Assembly (NCBI RefSeq): GCF_030651995.1
Contig: NZ_JAUSBN010000075.1
Location: forward strand, 45,243-109,242
Direction: 5' to 3'
From: Reyranella sp.
GTDB lineage: Bacteria > Pseudomonadota > Alphaproteobacteria > Reyranellales > Reyranellaceae
Length of the DNA: 64,000 nucleotides
Below are positions 33,498 through 41,826 of the stretch, in pieces; the stretch's first letter is position 1, and every line of letters starts with the position of its first letter. Under the pieces are notes generated by a model. That model saw only the letters and a list, made by a program, of their open reading frames with translations, was not told the DNA's origin and did no database searches. The position numbers and the translations under genes are program-made.

Positions 33498-34244
33498 GTG
33501 GGTAGAGTCGAGCGACTGCAGCGCGACGACGGCAACACCATCGCCTATGCGGTCACGGAAGGGCATGGGCCGACGGTCGTCTTCCTCGGCGGCTTCCGGT
33601 CCGACATGACCGGCACCAAGGCGGTGGCGCTCGAAGCCTGGGCCGGGAAGACGGGCCGTGCCTTCCTGCGCTTCGACTATCTCGGCCACGGCCAGTCGTC
33701 GGGCCGCTTCGAGGACGGCACGATCGGACGCTGGCTGGACGATTCGCTCGCCGCGATCGACCGGCTGACCACGGGCAAGCTCGTGCTGGTCGGCTCCAGC
33801 ATGGGTGGCTGGCTGTCGCTGCTGGCGGCGCGCGCACGGCGCGAACGGCTCGCCGGTCTCGTGCTGATCGCCGCCGCGCCCGACTTCACCGAGCGCATGC
33901 TGCTGAAGGGCCTTTCGCCCGAGGATCGCGCGACCCTGGAGCGCGACGGCCGGCTCGAACGTCCGTCGCAATATTCGCCCGAGCCCTCGGTCTTCACCTG
34001 GAAGCTGATCGAGGAAGGCCGCAACCACCTGCTGCTCGACAAGCCGCTGGCGCTGCCCTGTCCGGTGCGACTGCTGCATGGCCAGAGCGATCCCGACGTG
34101 CCGTGGGAATACTCGCTGCAGATCGCCAAGCATCTCGAGGCGCCGGAGGTCATCACCACCTTCATCAAGGGTGGCGACCATCGCCTCAGCACCCAAGCCG
34201 ACATCGCGCGCCTCATCGCGACGGTCGAGGAGCTGGTGGATTGA
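33498..34244 (+). CDS. Alpha/beta-hydrolase (ABHD10-like)
   Basis: A 248-residue hydrolase with nucleophile elbow VGSSMGG, acid in GQSDPDVPW and His in GGDHRLS, a complete triad. LGHGQSSGRFEDGTIGRW resembles carboxylesterase/palmitoyl-thioesterase-type ABHD10 proteins. GGGAGGATCAAC before the GTG is a good ribosome-binding site. Substrate unknown; no signal peptide. Confidence 0.88.
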   Translation: MGRVERLQRDDGNTIAYAVTEGHGPTVVFLGGFRSDMTGTKAVALEAWAGKTGRAFLRFDYLGHGQSSGRFEDGTIGRWLDDSLAAIDRLTTGKLVLVGSSMGGWLSLLAARARRERLAGLVLIAAAPDFTERMLLKGLSPEDRATLERDGRLERPSQYSPEPSVFTWKLIEEGRNHLLLDKPLALPCPVRLLHGQSDPDVPWEYSLQIAKHLEAPEVITTFIKGGDHRLSTQADIARLIATVEELVD

Positions 34245-34305
34245 AAAACCCCCGTCGTCTCGACCGGAGCGCAAGATTGAATCGAGCTGAGCATCCCCAC
34301 GCCGA

Positions 34306-34437
34306 CCTCACCCTGAGGAGCGAACGCAGTGAGCGTCTCGTCGCGCGGAGTAACCTCCGCGCTGGGGTGGGCACGCGCACCGCGTCCGTTGCCCATCCTT
34401 CGAGACGCGCCGCTGCGCGGCGCTCCTCAGGATGAGG
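34306..34437. repeat. Palindromic intergenic repeat, copy 2
   Basis: Bounded by CCTCACCCTGAGGAG and CTCCTCAGGATGAGG, with CGTCTCG and CCCATCCTTCGAGACG inner arms. This copy carries an extra ~24 bp in the loop relative to copy 1. It lies between a hydrolase and a convergent epimerase gene, where it could act as a bidirectional end. Confidence 0.82.
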
Positions 34438-34445
34438 CGAATGGG

Positions 34446-35330
34446 TCAAGTTGAGACGGAACGACTCTGGTTGGTCGCCGCCGCGATTGCCGTCAGGCCC
34501 TCGCGATAGGTCGGATAGCGCAGCGCGATGCCGAGCTCGCGCTTCAGCTTGTCGTTCCGGACCCGGCGGTTCTCCGAATAGAAGGAGCGGGCCATCGGCG
34601 ACATCGTGGGCGCGGCTTGCTCCCAGGGAATGGCTGGCGGCACCGGTTGTCCCAGCAGCTCGCAGGCATAGGCGATGACGTCGGCATTCGAGGCCGGCAG
34701 ATCGTCGGCCACGTTCCAGACCTCCGCTCCGCCCTCGCGCGCCGTGGTCTTCATCGCACTGGCGGCGATATCCTCGACATGGATTCGCGAGAAGAACTGG
34801 CCGGGTTTGTCGATGCGCTGGGCCATGCCGGCCTTCACGCGGTCGAGGGGGCTGCGGCCGGGACCGTAGATGCCCGGCAGCCGCAGGATATGGAGGGACG
34901 CGCCGGTCGCGGAGGCAAGCTCGCCCCAGCCCTGTTCGGCGGCGAGCCGCTGCCGGCTGCGCGGCTGCGTCGGAAGGGCAGGTGTCGTTTCGTCGACCCA
35001 GCCTCCCGCGTGATCGCCATAGACGCCGGTGGTCGAGAGGTAGCCCAGCCAGCGCGCCCGGCCGAGCAGCGGTCGGCAGATGCGCAGCGCCGGGTCGCCG
35101 GACTCGCCCGGCGCGATCGTGCAGAGGACGTGCGTGGGCTCACCGAAGGCTTCCGCGGAGAGAGCCGTCGAGCCATCGAACCGGTGAGTCTCGATGCCAG
35201 CTTCGCGCAGTCTGCGTGCTTTCTCTTCGCTGGTGCAGGTGCCCGCCACCGTCCAGCCTTGCGCCGTCGCAAGCCTGGCGATTTCAAGGCCGCTGAAGCC
35301 CAGGCCGAAAATGAAAAGTCGTCTTGTCAT
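34446..35330 (-). CDS. NAD(P)-dependent epimerase/dehydratase family protein (extended SDR, YeeZ-like)
   Basis: A 294-residue protein with N-terminal cofactor motif IFGLGFSGLEIA (GxGxxG), STTGVYGDHAGGWVDE, and the family ending around RRVRNDKLKRELGIALRYPTYREGL. The usual SDR Tyr-x3-Lys is not clear; a Tyr is present in GVYGD. Related YeeZ-type proteins are of unknown function. ATG 35330 is divergent from the TPR gene at 35367. Confidence 0.85.
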   Translation of the reverse strand: MTRRLFIFGLGFSGLEIARLATAQGWTVAGTCTSEEKARRLREAGIETHRFDGSTALSAEAFGEPTHVLCTIAPGESGDPALRICRPLLGRARWLGYLSTTGVYGDHAGGWVDETTPALPTQPRSRQRLAAEQGWGELASATGASLHILRLPGIYGPGRSPLDRVKAGMAQRIDKPGQFFSRIHVEDIAASAMKTTAREGGAEVWNVADDLPASNADVIAYACELLGQPVPPAIPWEQAAPTMSPMARSFYSENRRVRNDKLKRELGIALRYPTYREGLTAIAAATNQSRSVST

Positions 35331-35366
35331 CTTGTCAGGAACGCCTCCGCGCGGTTCTTTTCAACC

Positions 35367-36215
35367 ATGTTGTTCAAAGCAAAGTCGCTGTGGCCACTTC
35401 TCGGCCTTCTCGCCGCGTCGCCGTCGCTCGCGCAACCCATTCCCGTGATCCCGGCCCCCGTCCAGTCCCTGCCGGGACCGCCCTCGCTGGAAACGCGCCC
35501 GGATCACGTCCGCCGATATACCCAGTGCATGCAGCTTGCGCGGATGGAGCCGCTGAAGGCCCTCCCGGCGGCCGAGAAATGGATCACCGAAGGCGGGGGC
35601 ATGGGCGCCCGCCACTGCGTCGCCGTCGCCATGTTCCAGTCGGGCAAGCATGCCCAGGCCGCGGCCCAGTTCGAGGCCATCGCCCGCGACTTGGGCCAGG
35701 ACCGGCCGGGGCTGCGCGCCGAACTGTACGCCCAGGCCGGACAGGCCTGGATGGAGGCCGGCGCCGCCGAGAAGGCCGCCGCTGCACAGAGCCGGGCACT
35801 GGAACTGAAGACCAACGATCCCGACCTCTGGATCGATCGCGGGCTCTCCTACGCCGCCATGCAATCCTGGCCGCGCGCCATCTCGGACTTCGACCAGGCC
35901 ATCCGCCTGCGCCAGGACGATTTCGAGGTGCTGGTGCTGCGCGCCGCGGCCTGGCGCAACGCCCGCGATCCCGGCCGCGCGCTGGTCGACGTCAATCGCG
36001 CTTTGTCGATCGCGCCGGACCATTCCGAGGCGCTGCTCGAGCGCGGCTTCATCCATCTCGCCCGTGGGTCGCGTGACGCCGCCAACGCCGACTTCAACCG
36101 CGTGCTGAAGCTGGTCCCACCGGGATCGCCGGCGGCCCGCCGTGCCGAGGCAGGACTTGCCGGCGGAGCCCCGGCCGCGCCCGCTCAGGCGCCGCCCGCC
36201 GGCGGGAAGCGATAG
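35367..36215 (+). CDS. Secreted TPR-repeat protein
   Basis: A 282-residue protein with signal peptide (LLGLLAASPSLAQP) and at least four tetratricopeptide repeats (~75-255; for example AMQSWPRAISDFDQAIRLRQD and LERGFIHLARGSRDAANADF). The tail is Ala/Pro-rich. It likely mediates protein contacts in the periplasm. It is followed 34 nt later by another secreted protein with a Pro-rich tail. Confidence 0.85.
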   Translation: MLFKAKSLWPLLGLLAASPSLAQPIPVIPAPVQSLPGPPSLETRPDHVRRYTQCMQLARMEPLKALPAAEKWITEGGGMGARHCVAVAMFQSGKHAQAAAQFEAIARDLGQDRPGLRAELYAQAGQAWMEAGAAEKAAAAQSRALELKTNDPDLWIDRGLSYAAMQSWPRAISDFDQAIRLRQDDFEVLVLRAAAWRNARDPGRALVDVNRALSIAPDHSEALLERGFIHLARGSRDAANADFNRVLKLVPPGSPAARRAEAGLAGGAPAAPAQAPPAGGKR

Positions 36216-36249
36216 CCTCGCGACAGCCGGTCAGGTAAAATACAGACAA

Positions 36250-36897
36250 ATGAACAAAGCCCTCTCGTCGATCACCCTCCTCGGTGCGCTGATCCTTGCC
36301 GCGCCGGCCGTCGCGCAGCCCGCCGCCGCGCCGCAGCCGCCGGCTTCCTATTATCCGGCGCCGCCTCCGGAGCGGGCGCCGGTGACCGAGCGCGGCGCGT
36401 CCCCGGCCGATCTTTCTTCCCCGCTCCCGCCGGCACCCCCCAAGGTCGAACGCACGGTCATCGATTCCGACGCCGAGGCGCAGCTGTTCGCGGACGCGCG
36501 CAAGATCACCTGGGGCCGCCATTCCAAGATCAAGGGCGCCAAGCCCGGCGAAGTGACGGTGACCCGCCAGGGCAATCTCTGGACCGTGAAGGGGCGCCTC
36601 GACAGCGTCGCGCCGGGCACCGAGGGCGACTGGGTTTCGATCGACGGCGTCGTCGAGCGGATCGCGGCGGGCGTCGTCCAGGTTCGCGGCGAGGTCGCCT
36701 TCCGGGTCGCCACGGTCGAAAAGGGCACGCCCTGCAAGGTGGCGGGCCTGCTCACCTTCCGCCGCTCGGGCAAGTCGCAGGCCTGGCGCCTGGCCGAGGG
36801 CGACAATCCCTGCGACGGCAAGCGCGAGGGCTTCGATCTGGTGATCGACAAGCCGGGCGAGAAGAAGCCCGTCCCGCCGCAACCGAAGCGTACGTGA
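36250..36897 (+). CDS. Secreted hypothetical protein with Pro-rich linker
   Basis: A 215-residue protein with signal peptide (LLGALILAAPAVAQP), a Pro-rich linker (~25-65) and a ~120-residue domain with two Cys (GTPCKVAG, GDNPCDGKR) that could form a disulfide. The end is Lys/Pro-rich. No family recognised. The preceding TPR gene is close enough for an operon. Periplasmic or surface role inferred. Confidence 0.7.
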   Translation: MNKALSSITLLGALILAAPAVAQPAAAPQPPASYYPAPPPERAPVTERGASPADLSSPLPPAPPKVERTVIDSDAEAQLFADARKITWGRHSKIKGAKPGEVTVTRQGNLWTVKGRLDSVAPGTEGDWVSIDGVVERIAAGVVQVRGEVAFRVATVEKGTPCKVAGLLTFRRSGKSQAWRLAEGDNPCDGKREGFDLVIDKPGEKKPVPPQPKRT

Positions 36898-37064
36898 TCG
36901 TTCGGCAAGTCGTTGAAAAAGGCCGGAATCCCCGGCGGATAAACGAAACAAACGAAATTAACGAATCAAGTGATTTGGAAAGGGCCGGTTTCGAGTCACT
37001 TGCCATCGCGTCTCTGAAAATCCTGCTTTTACAAAGGGTTGGCGCCTGACGGTTCACCCCACCC

Positions 37065-37176
37065 CCTCATCCTGAGGAGCATCGCGAAGCGATGCGTCTC
37101 GAAGGATGGGCAGCTGGCGTGGTGCTCGTTCCCATGCTTCGAGACGCGCTCCATGGGAGCGCTCCTCAGCATGAGG
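37065..37176. repeat. Palindromic intergenic repeat, copy 3
   Basis: Bounded by CCTCATCCTGAGGAGC and GCTCCTCAGCATGAGG; inner arms CGTCTCGAAGGATGGG and CCCATGCTTCGAGACG (one mismatch). It lies in the 316-bp gap between a secreted protein and rnhA; the rest of the gap (36898-37064) is relatively AT-rich with no feature I can name. Confidence 0.82.
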
Positions 37177-37213
37177 TTGGTGTCGGTGATTCGATCGGGA
37201 CTCGAAAACCCGC

Positions 37214-37666
37214 TCAGCGCTGCGTCCTGATGGTCGCGATGGCCCCCCTGGCCAGCGCATCGGCGCGTTCGTTCTCGGGATGGCCGCTATGGCCCTTCAC
37301 CCAGTGCCACTCGACGTGATGGACGGCACGGGCGGCATCGAGGCGCTGCCAGAGTTCGACGTTCTTCACCGGCTTCTTGTCGGACGTCTTCCAGCCGTTC
37401 TTCTTCCAGCCGTGGATCCACTTGGTGACGCCGTCCTTCACATAGACGCTGTCGGTGAAGAGGCGGACCTGGCAGGGCCGCTTCAACGCTTCGAGCCCCT
37501 GGATCGCCGCCATCAGTTCCATGCGGTTGTTGGTGGTCGCGCGGTCGCCGCCGGACAGTTCGCGTTCCTTGTCGCCCATGCGCAGGATCGTGCCCCAGCC
37601 GCCCGGGCCGGGGTTCCCGCTGCACGCGCCATCGGTGAAGATCTCTACTTTCGGCGTCTCGCTCAC
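37214..37666 (-). CDS. rnhA: Ribonuclease HI
   Basis: A 150-residue enzyme cutting RNA in RNA-DNA hybrids. Active-site acids are visible: IFTDGACSGNPGPGGWG (Asp), NRMELMAAIQGLE (Glu), LFTDSVYVKDGVTKW (Asp) and the late ADALAR Asp, with the WVKGHSGHPENERAD His loop. GTG 37666 is chosen because AGAGGGGGATT precedes it; ATG 37687 has no ribosome-binding site. thrB ends 10 nt upstream, so the genes are co-transcribed. Confidence 0.95.
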   Translation of the reverse strand: MSETPKVEIFTDGACSGNPGPGGWGTILRMGDKERELSGGDRATTNNRMELMAAIQGLEALKRPCQVRLFTDSVYVKDGVTKWIHGWKKNGWKTSDKKPVKNVELWQRLDAARAVHHVEWHWVKGHSGHPENERADALARGAIATIRTQR

Positions 37667-37676
37667 AATCCCCCTC

Positions 37677-38627
37677 TTACAAACCATAGTCCGAGAGAGA
37701 CGTGACGCCGCGGTGGAAGCGCAGCTTGGCGAGGTATTCCTGCGGGTCCTTGCGCTTCACCAGCGCGTTGGGCGGCGTGTGCACCCAGTCGTAGAGCCGG
37801 GTCAGCAGGAAGCGCAGGGCCGCGCCGCGCGCCAGCAGGGGAAGGGCCTGCTTCTCGTCGTCGCCCAGCCGGCGCACGCGCTCGTAACCCTGCAGCAACG
37901 CGCGGGCCTTGGTGGCGTTGAAGGAGTTGTCGATCTCGAAGCACCAGGCGTTGAGACAGATTGCGACGTCGTAGGCCAGCAGGTCGTTGCAGGCGAAGTA
38001 GAAGTCGATCAGCCCCGAGAGCTTGTCCTGCAGGAAGAAGACGTTGTCGTTGAACAGGTCGGCATGAATCACGCCGGCCGGCAGGGCGCGCGGCCAGTTC
38101 TCTTCGAAGAACTCGATCTCGGCGCCGAGCTCGCGGTCGAGCGGCGCATCGATCTCGCGACGGCAGCCTTCCCAGAGCGGACGCCAGCCCGCCACCGACA
38201 GGGCGTTGGGCCGCCGGAGCGCGAAGTCCTGGCCGGCGAGGTGCAGGGCGGCCAGCGCCTCGCCGACCGGCGCGCAATGCGCGACCGTGGTGCGTCGGGG
38301 CCACATGCCATGAAGGAAACTCGTGATCGCCGCCGGCTTGCCGGCCAGTGTGCGCAGCGCGTTGCCGTCGCGGCCGTGGATCGGCTGCGGGCAGGTAATG
38401 CCGCGCGCGGCGAGATGGTCCATCAGGCCGAGGAAGAAGGGCAGGTCCCTGGGATCGACGCGCTTCTCGTAGAGCGTGACGATGAACTGGCCCCTGGTCG
38501 TCGTGAGCAGGAAATTCGAGTTCTCGACGCCTTCGGCGATTCCCTTGAAGGAATCGGCCTGGCCGATATCGTATTCGGCCAGAAATGCTTCGAGCTCGGT
38601 GTCGCCGACTTCCGTATAGACCGCCAC
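37677..38627 (-). CDS. thrB: Homoserine kinase (ThrB, aminoglycoside-phosphotransferase-like fold)
   Basis: A 316-residue protein of the APH-fold homoserine kinase family found in alphaproteobacteria. It has MAVYTEVGDTELEAFLAEYD, GIAEGVENSNFLL, the catalytic loop VIHADLFNDNVFF and the metal-binding LIDFYFACND. It phosphorylates homoserine in threonine synthesis. GTG 38627 lies 1 nt after the ispH stop, and rnhA follows. Confidence 0.93.
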   Translation of the reverse strand: MAVYTEVGDTELEAFLAEYDIGQADSFKGIAEGVENSNFLLTTTRGQFIVTLYEKRVDPRDLPFFLGLMDHLAARGITCPQPIHGRDGNALRTLAGKPAAITSFLHGMWPRRTTVAHCAPVGEALAALHLAGQDFALRRPNALSVAGWRPLWEGCRREIDAPLDRELGAEIEFFEENWPRALPAGVIHADLFNDNVFFLQDKLSGLIDFYFACNDLLAYDVAICLNAWCFEIDNSFNATKARALLQGYERVRRLGDDEKQALPLLARGAALRFLLTRLYDWVHTPPNALVKRKDPQEYLAKLRFHRGVTSLSDYGL

Positions 38628-38628
38628 G

Positions 38629-39579
38629 TCAGGCCACCAGCGCGCGCGGCAGCTTGAACACGACGCTTTCCTCGGTCGTGCGCACTTCCTCGACGGTGAC
38701 GTCGTAGCGGGCGCGGCAGGCCTCGATCAGCTCGTCGACCAGCAGCTCGGGCGCCGAGGCGCCGGCGGTGATCCCGAGGCGGTGGGAGTCTCCCAGCCAG
38801 TCCCAGTCCATGTCGGCGGCGCGCTGAACCAGGCGCGACCGGGCGCAGCCGTAGTTGGCGGCGACTTCGACCAGCCGCATCGAGTTCGAGGAGTTGGGCG
38901 CGCCGATCACCACCATCGCATCGCAGCGCTGGGCGATCGCCTTGACCGCGGCCTGGCGGTTGGTCGTGGCGTAGCAGATGTCTTCCATCTTCGGCCCCTG
39001 GATCGACGGGAACCGGCGGCGCAGCGCGGAAACGATGCCGTTCGTGTCGTCGACCGACAGGGTCGTCTGGGTGGCATAGGCGAGATTTTCCGGATCGGCG
39101 ACGACCAGCGTCTCGGCCTGGGCCGCGTCCTCGACCAGCACCACCTTGCCGGGCGGCAGCTGTCCCATCGTGCCGATCACCTCGGGGTGGCCCGCATGGC
39201 CGATCAGGATGACGGTGCGGCCCGACTGGGCGTGGCGCTCGGCCTCGCGATGGACCTTCGAGACCAGCGGGCAGGTCGCGTCGACATAGAGCAGGTTGCG
39301 GCGGGCCGCCTCGGCCGGCACCGATTTCGGCACGCCATGCGCGGAAAAGACCACGGGCCGGTCGTCGGGTACTTCGTCGAGTTCGTCGACGAAGATCGCG
39401 CCCTGCGCCTCGAGGTTTTCGACCACGAAGCGATTGTGCACGATCTCGTGCCGGACATAGACCGGCCGGCCGTAACGCTCCAGCGCACGTTCGACGATCT
39501 GGATGGCACGGTCGACGCCGGCGCAGAAGCCGCGCGGGCTGGCGAGCAGGATCGTGAGCGGCTTCTTCGGGGCAATCAT
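38629..39579 (-). CDS. ispH: 4-hydroxy-3-methylbut-2-enyl diphosphate reductase
   Basis: A 316-residue [4Fe-4S] enzyme, last step of the MEP isoprenoid pathway. The three cluster cysteines lie in PRGFCAGVDRAI, VDATCPLVSKVH and ICYATTNRQ; the HGVPKSVP and GHAGHPEVIGTMGQ motifs and the SSNSMRLVEVA segment are in place. ATG 39579 (MIAPKKPLTILLASPRGFC) is the family start; the frame extends 60 codons upstream without support. It leads an ispH-thrB-rnhA operon. Confidence 0.97.
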   Translation of the reverse strand: MIAPKKPLTILLASPRGFCAGVDRAIQIVERALERYGRPVYVRHEIVHNRFVVENLEAQGAIFVDELDEVPDDRPVVFSAHGVPKSVPAEAARRNLLYVDATCPLVSKVHREAERHAQSGRTVILIGHAGHPEVIGTMGQLPPGKVVLVEDAAQAETLVVADPENLAYATQTTLSVDDTNGIVSALRRRFPSIQGPKMEDICYATTNRQAAVKAIAQRCDAMVVIGAPNSSNSMRLVEVAANYGCARSRLVQRAADMDWDWLGDSHRLGITAGASAPELLVDELIEACRARYDVTVEEVRTTEESVVFKLPRALVA

Positions 39580-39700
39580 CAATTTCGTTCGACGCGATGC
39601 CGACCCGTTCGCTTGCGGGCCTGCGGACCATTGCCTAGAGTCCGTGCAGTACGGATCTGGCGCGGCACCGTAACAAAGCCGCCGCAACGGGGAAAGCAAC

Positions 39701-39943
39701 ATGACCGAACCGGTTGTCGCGGCCAAGGCGCCATCGAAGGTGGCTCTCGAGGCGGGCAAGGACTATTGGTGGTGCGCCTGCGGCCTGAGCAAGTCCCAGC
39801 CCTTCTGCGACGGCAGCCACAAGGGCACCGGCCTCGCCCCGATGAAGTACTCGGTCGAGAAGGCCGGCGACTACTGGCTCTGCGACTGCAAGCACTCCTC
39901 CAAGAAACCGCTTTGCGACGGCTCACACAAGACCCTGGCATGA
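39701..39943 (+). CDS. CDGSH iron-sulfur domain protein (two domains)
   Basis: An 80-residue protein with two CDGSH motifs: CACGLSKSQPFCDGSH and CDCKHSSKKPLCDGSH, each with three Cys and one His that hold a [2Fe-2S] cluster. The layout matches two-domain CISD3/mitoNEET relatives. A redox or iron-handling role is expected. The stop overlaps the next start (ATGA), so it is coupled to a lipoprotein gene and a large Fe-S protein. Confidence 0.93.
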   Translation: MTEPVVAAKAPSKVALEAGKDYWWCACGLSKSQPFCDGSHKGTGLAPMKYSVEKAGDYWLCDCKHSSKKPLCDGSHKTLA

Positions 39944-40473
39944 CCCTCAAATCGTATCTCTGCGCCGCGCCGGTCGCGCTGGCGCTTCTTCTCTCCGCCT
40001 GTGGCGGCAAGTCCGAGGACTCCGCGACGGCCTACTGTCCGGCGCCCTTCACGGTCCAGGACGCGGGGCGGTTGACGCATTTCAGGGAGGGGCCGGGCCG
40101 CGATCCGCGCGATGTCGAATATGAAGCGGCATTGGCCGGCGTCGGCGCGACCTGCACGCTGCGGCGCAATCGAATGGACGTGACCCTGATCATGCGCGTC
40201 GCTGTCAGCGCCGGCCCCTCGGTCATCCCCGGTCAGACGCGGGTGCCGTACTTCGTGCGCGTTCTCGGCAGTTCGGGTCAGGTCGTCCAGGGCCAGGATT
40301 TCACCGCCGATTTCAAACTCTCGAGCGCCAACCCGCGCGGCCAGTCGCAGGAAGAGCTCAACCTCACCCTGCCGTTCAACCAGATTTCCGAGCTCGGCAG
40401 CTATCGCATCGCCGTCGGACTCAAACCGACGATGGAAGAGCTCGACTACAACCGGCGGCAGGGCCAGCGCTGA
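39940..40473 (+). CDS. Hypothetical lipoprotein
   Basis: A 177-residue protein with lipobox LSAC (Cys21) after a hydrophobic leader. The mature part is beta-rich with paired Cys (AYCPAPF, ATCTLRR). It overlaps the CDGSH stop at its start and the CCG-protein start at its end (TGATG), so all three are co-translated. No family recognised; outer-membrane anchoring inferred. Confidence 0.75.
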   Translation: MTLKSYLCAAPVALALLLSACGGKSEDSATAYCPAPFTVQDAGRLTHFREGPGRDPRDVEYEAALAGVGATCTLRRNRMDVTLIMRVAVSAGPSVIPGQTRVPYFVRVLGSSGQVVQGQDFTADFKLSSANPRGQSQEELNLTLPFNQISELGSYRIAVGLKPTMEELDYNRRQGQR

Positions 40474-41819
40474 TGAGCGCCTATGCCGACAGGCTGGAAG
40501 CATTGGCCGCCGCGGCGGCCGATCGCTGTACGACCTGCGGCAAGTGTTTCGAGGCCTGTCCGACGGCCCGCGAGAGCGGCCTCGATGCGGCTGAGGCCGT
40601 GCAACGGGTCGGCGAACTCGTCGCCCTGACGCGCCAGGGCGGCGGCGCGGCGCCGCTGCTCGACAAGTGGCTCGGTGCCTGTGACGGCAGTGCGCAATGC
40701 AGTGCCGCCTGTCCCGAGGGCATCAACGTCCGCCAGTGGGTCACCATCGCCAAGATGAAATCGCTGCAGGCGGTGCGGCCGGTCCAGGAGGGGGCGGCCA
40801 ATGCCGCCAGCCGCTTCCGCCACATGGCGCAGGCCGTGCGCCTGCTGGCGAGCATGCAGCTTCCCTCGGAGACGCTGAAGCAGATCCTGGCGCCGGCCGA
40901 GCGGCGCACCGCCGACGTGCTGTTTTATACGGGCTGCAACGTGCTGCGCACGCCGCACATCGTGCTGAACGTCATGGACATCCTGGACGCGCTGGAGCTC
41001 GACTTCGACGTGGTCGGCGGCACCGCCCATTGCTGCGGTGTCTACCAGTTCCAGGAAGCCGACCTTCCCACTTACGAGCGCATGGGCCATCGCACCTTCC
41101 AGCGCTTCGGCCAGTCCGGCGCCTCGAAGGTGCTGACCTGGTGCCCGACCTGCACCAAGAATTTCGACGAGCTGGAGAAGGACGTCGAGGAACCGGCGTT
41201 CGACATGGGGCACGTGAGCGAGTTCCTTGCCGCCAATCTCGCTGCGCTCAAGGCGCGCTTCACGGCGGACCAGCCGAAGCGCCGCGTCGTGATCCACGAG
41301 CATCAGGGCATCGGCGCCACGGTCGAGAGCATCCGCAACCTGCTGCGCGCCGTGCCCAACCTCGAACTGGTCGAGCTGCCACAGGATTCCGGCTTCTCCT
41401 ATGCCTGCGGCGGCCAGGCCGCGAAGTTCAAGGCGCGCGAGCAGGCGATCCATCGCGACTTGGTCAGGGACGCAGTCGAGGCCGGCGCCGACACGATCGT
41501 CACCATGTACCATTCTTGCCATCGCTCGCTTTCCGGCGCCGAGGCGATCTATCCGTCGCTGAAGGTCGTGAACTTCACCGACGTGCTGGCCGAGGCGCTG
41601 GGCCGCGGCGGCCATCCCGACTACTACCAGCTCTACAAGCGCGGCGGCGCGATGGACGAGGCCGTGAAGGCCGCGCGCGGCTTCCTCGAGAACAACGGCG
41701 TGCGCATCGACGAGAATGCCGTGAAGTCGCTCACCGCCGACATCTTCAACGAGACCGGCATCGGCGGCCCGCGCGAAGCCTTCGCCGAAGCCTTCACGGC
41801 GCTGGCGAAGGAAGCCTGA
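40473..41819 (+). CDS. Heterodisulfide-reductase-like iron-sulfur protein (CCG domains)
   Basis: A 448-residue protein. The N-terminus has one clear 4Fe-4S motif CTTCGKCFEACP and a second, CDGSAQCSAACP, where the expected second Cys is Ser. Two CCG domains follow: YTGCNVLRTP...HCCGVYQF...WCPTC and YACGGQ...YHSCHR. This resembles HdrD/GlpC/LutA-type subunits that accept electrons from a partner flavoprotein. The partner is not in the window. It is coupled to the lipoprotein and CDGSH genes upstream, suggesting one redox unit. Confidence 0.85.
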   Translation: MSAYADRLEALAAAAADRCTTCGKCFEACPTARESGLDAAEAVQRVGELVALTRQGGGAAPLLDKWLGACDGSAQCSAACPEGINVRQWVTIAKMKSLQAVRPVQEGAANAASRFRHMAQAVRLLASMQLPSETLKQILAPAERRTADVLFYTGCNVLRTPHIVLNVMDILDALELDFDVVGGTAHCCGVYQFQEADLPTYERMGHRTFQRFGQSGASKVLTWCPTCTKNFDELEKDVEEPAFDMGHVSEFLAANLAALKARFTADQPKRRVVIHEHQGIGATVESIRNLLRAVPNLELVELPQDSGFSYACGGQAAKFKAREQAIHRDLVRDAVEAGADTIVTMYHSCHRSLSGAEAIYPSLKVVNFTDVLAEALGRGGHPDYYQLYKRGGAMDEAVKAARGFLENNGVRIDENAVKSLTADIFNETGIGGPREAFAEAFTALAKEA

Positions 41820-41826
41820 CGCGGCG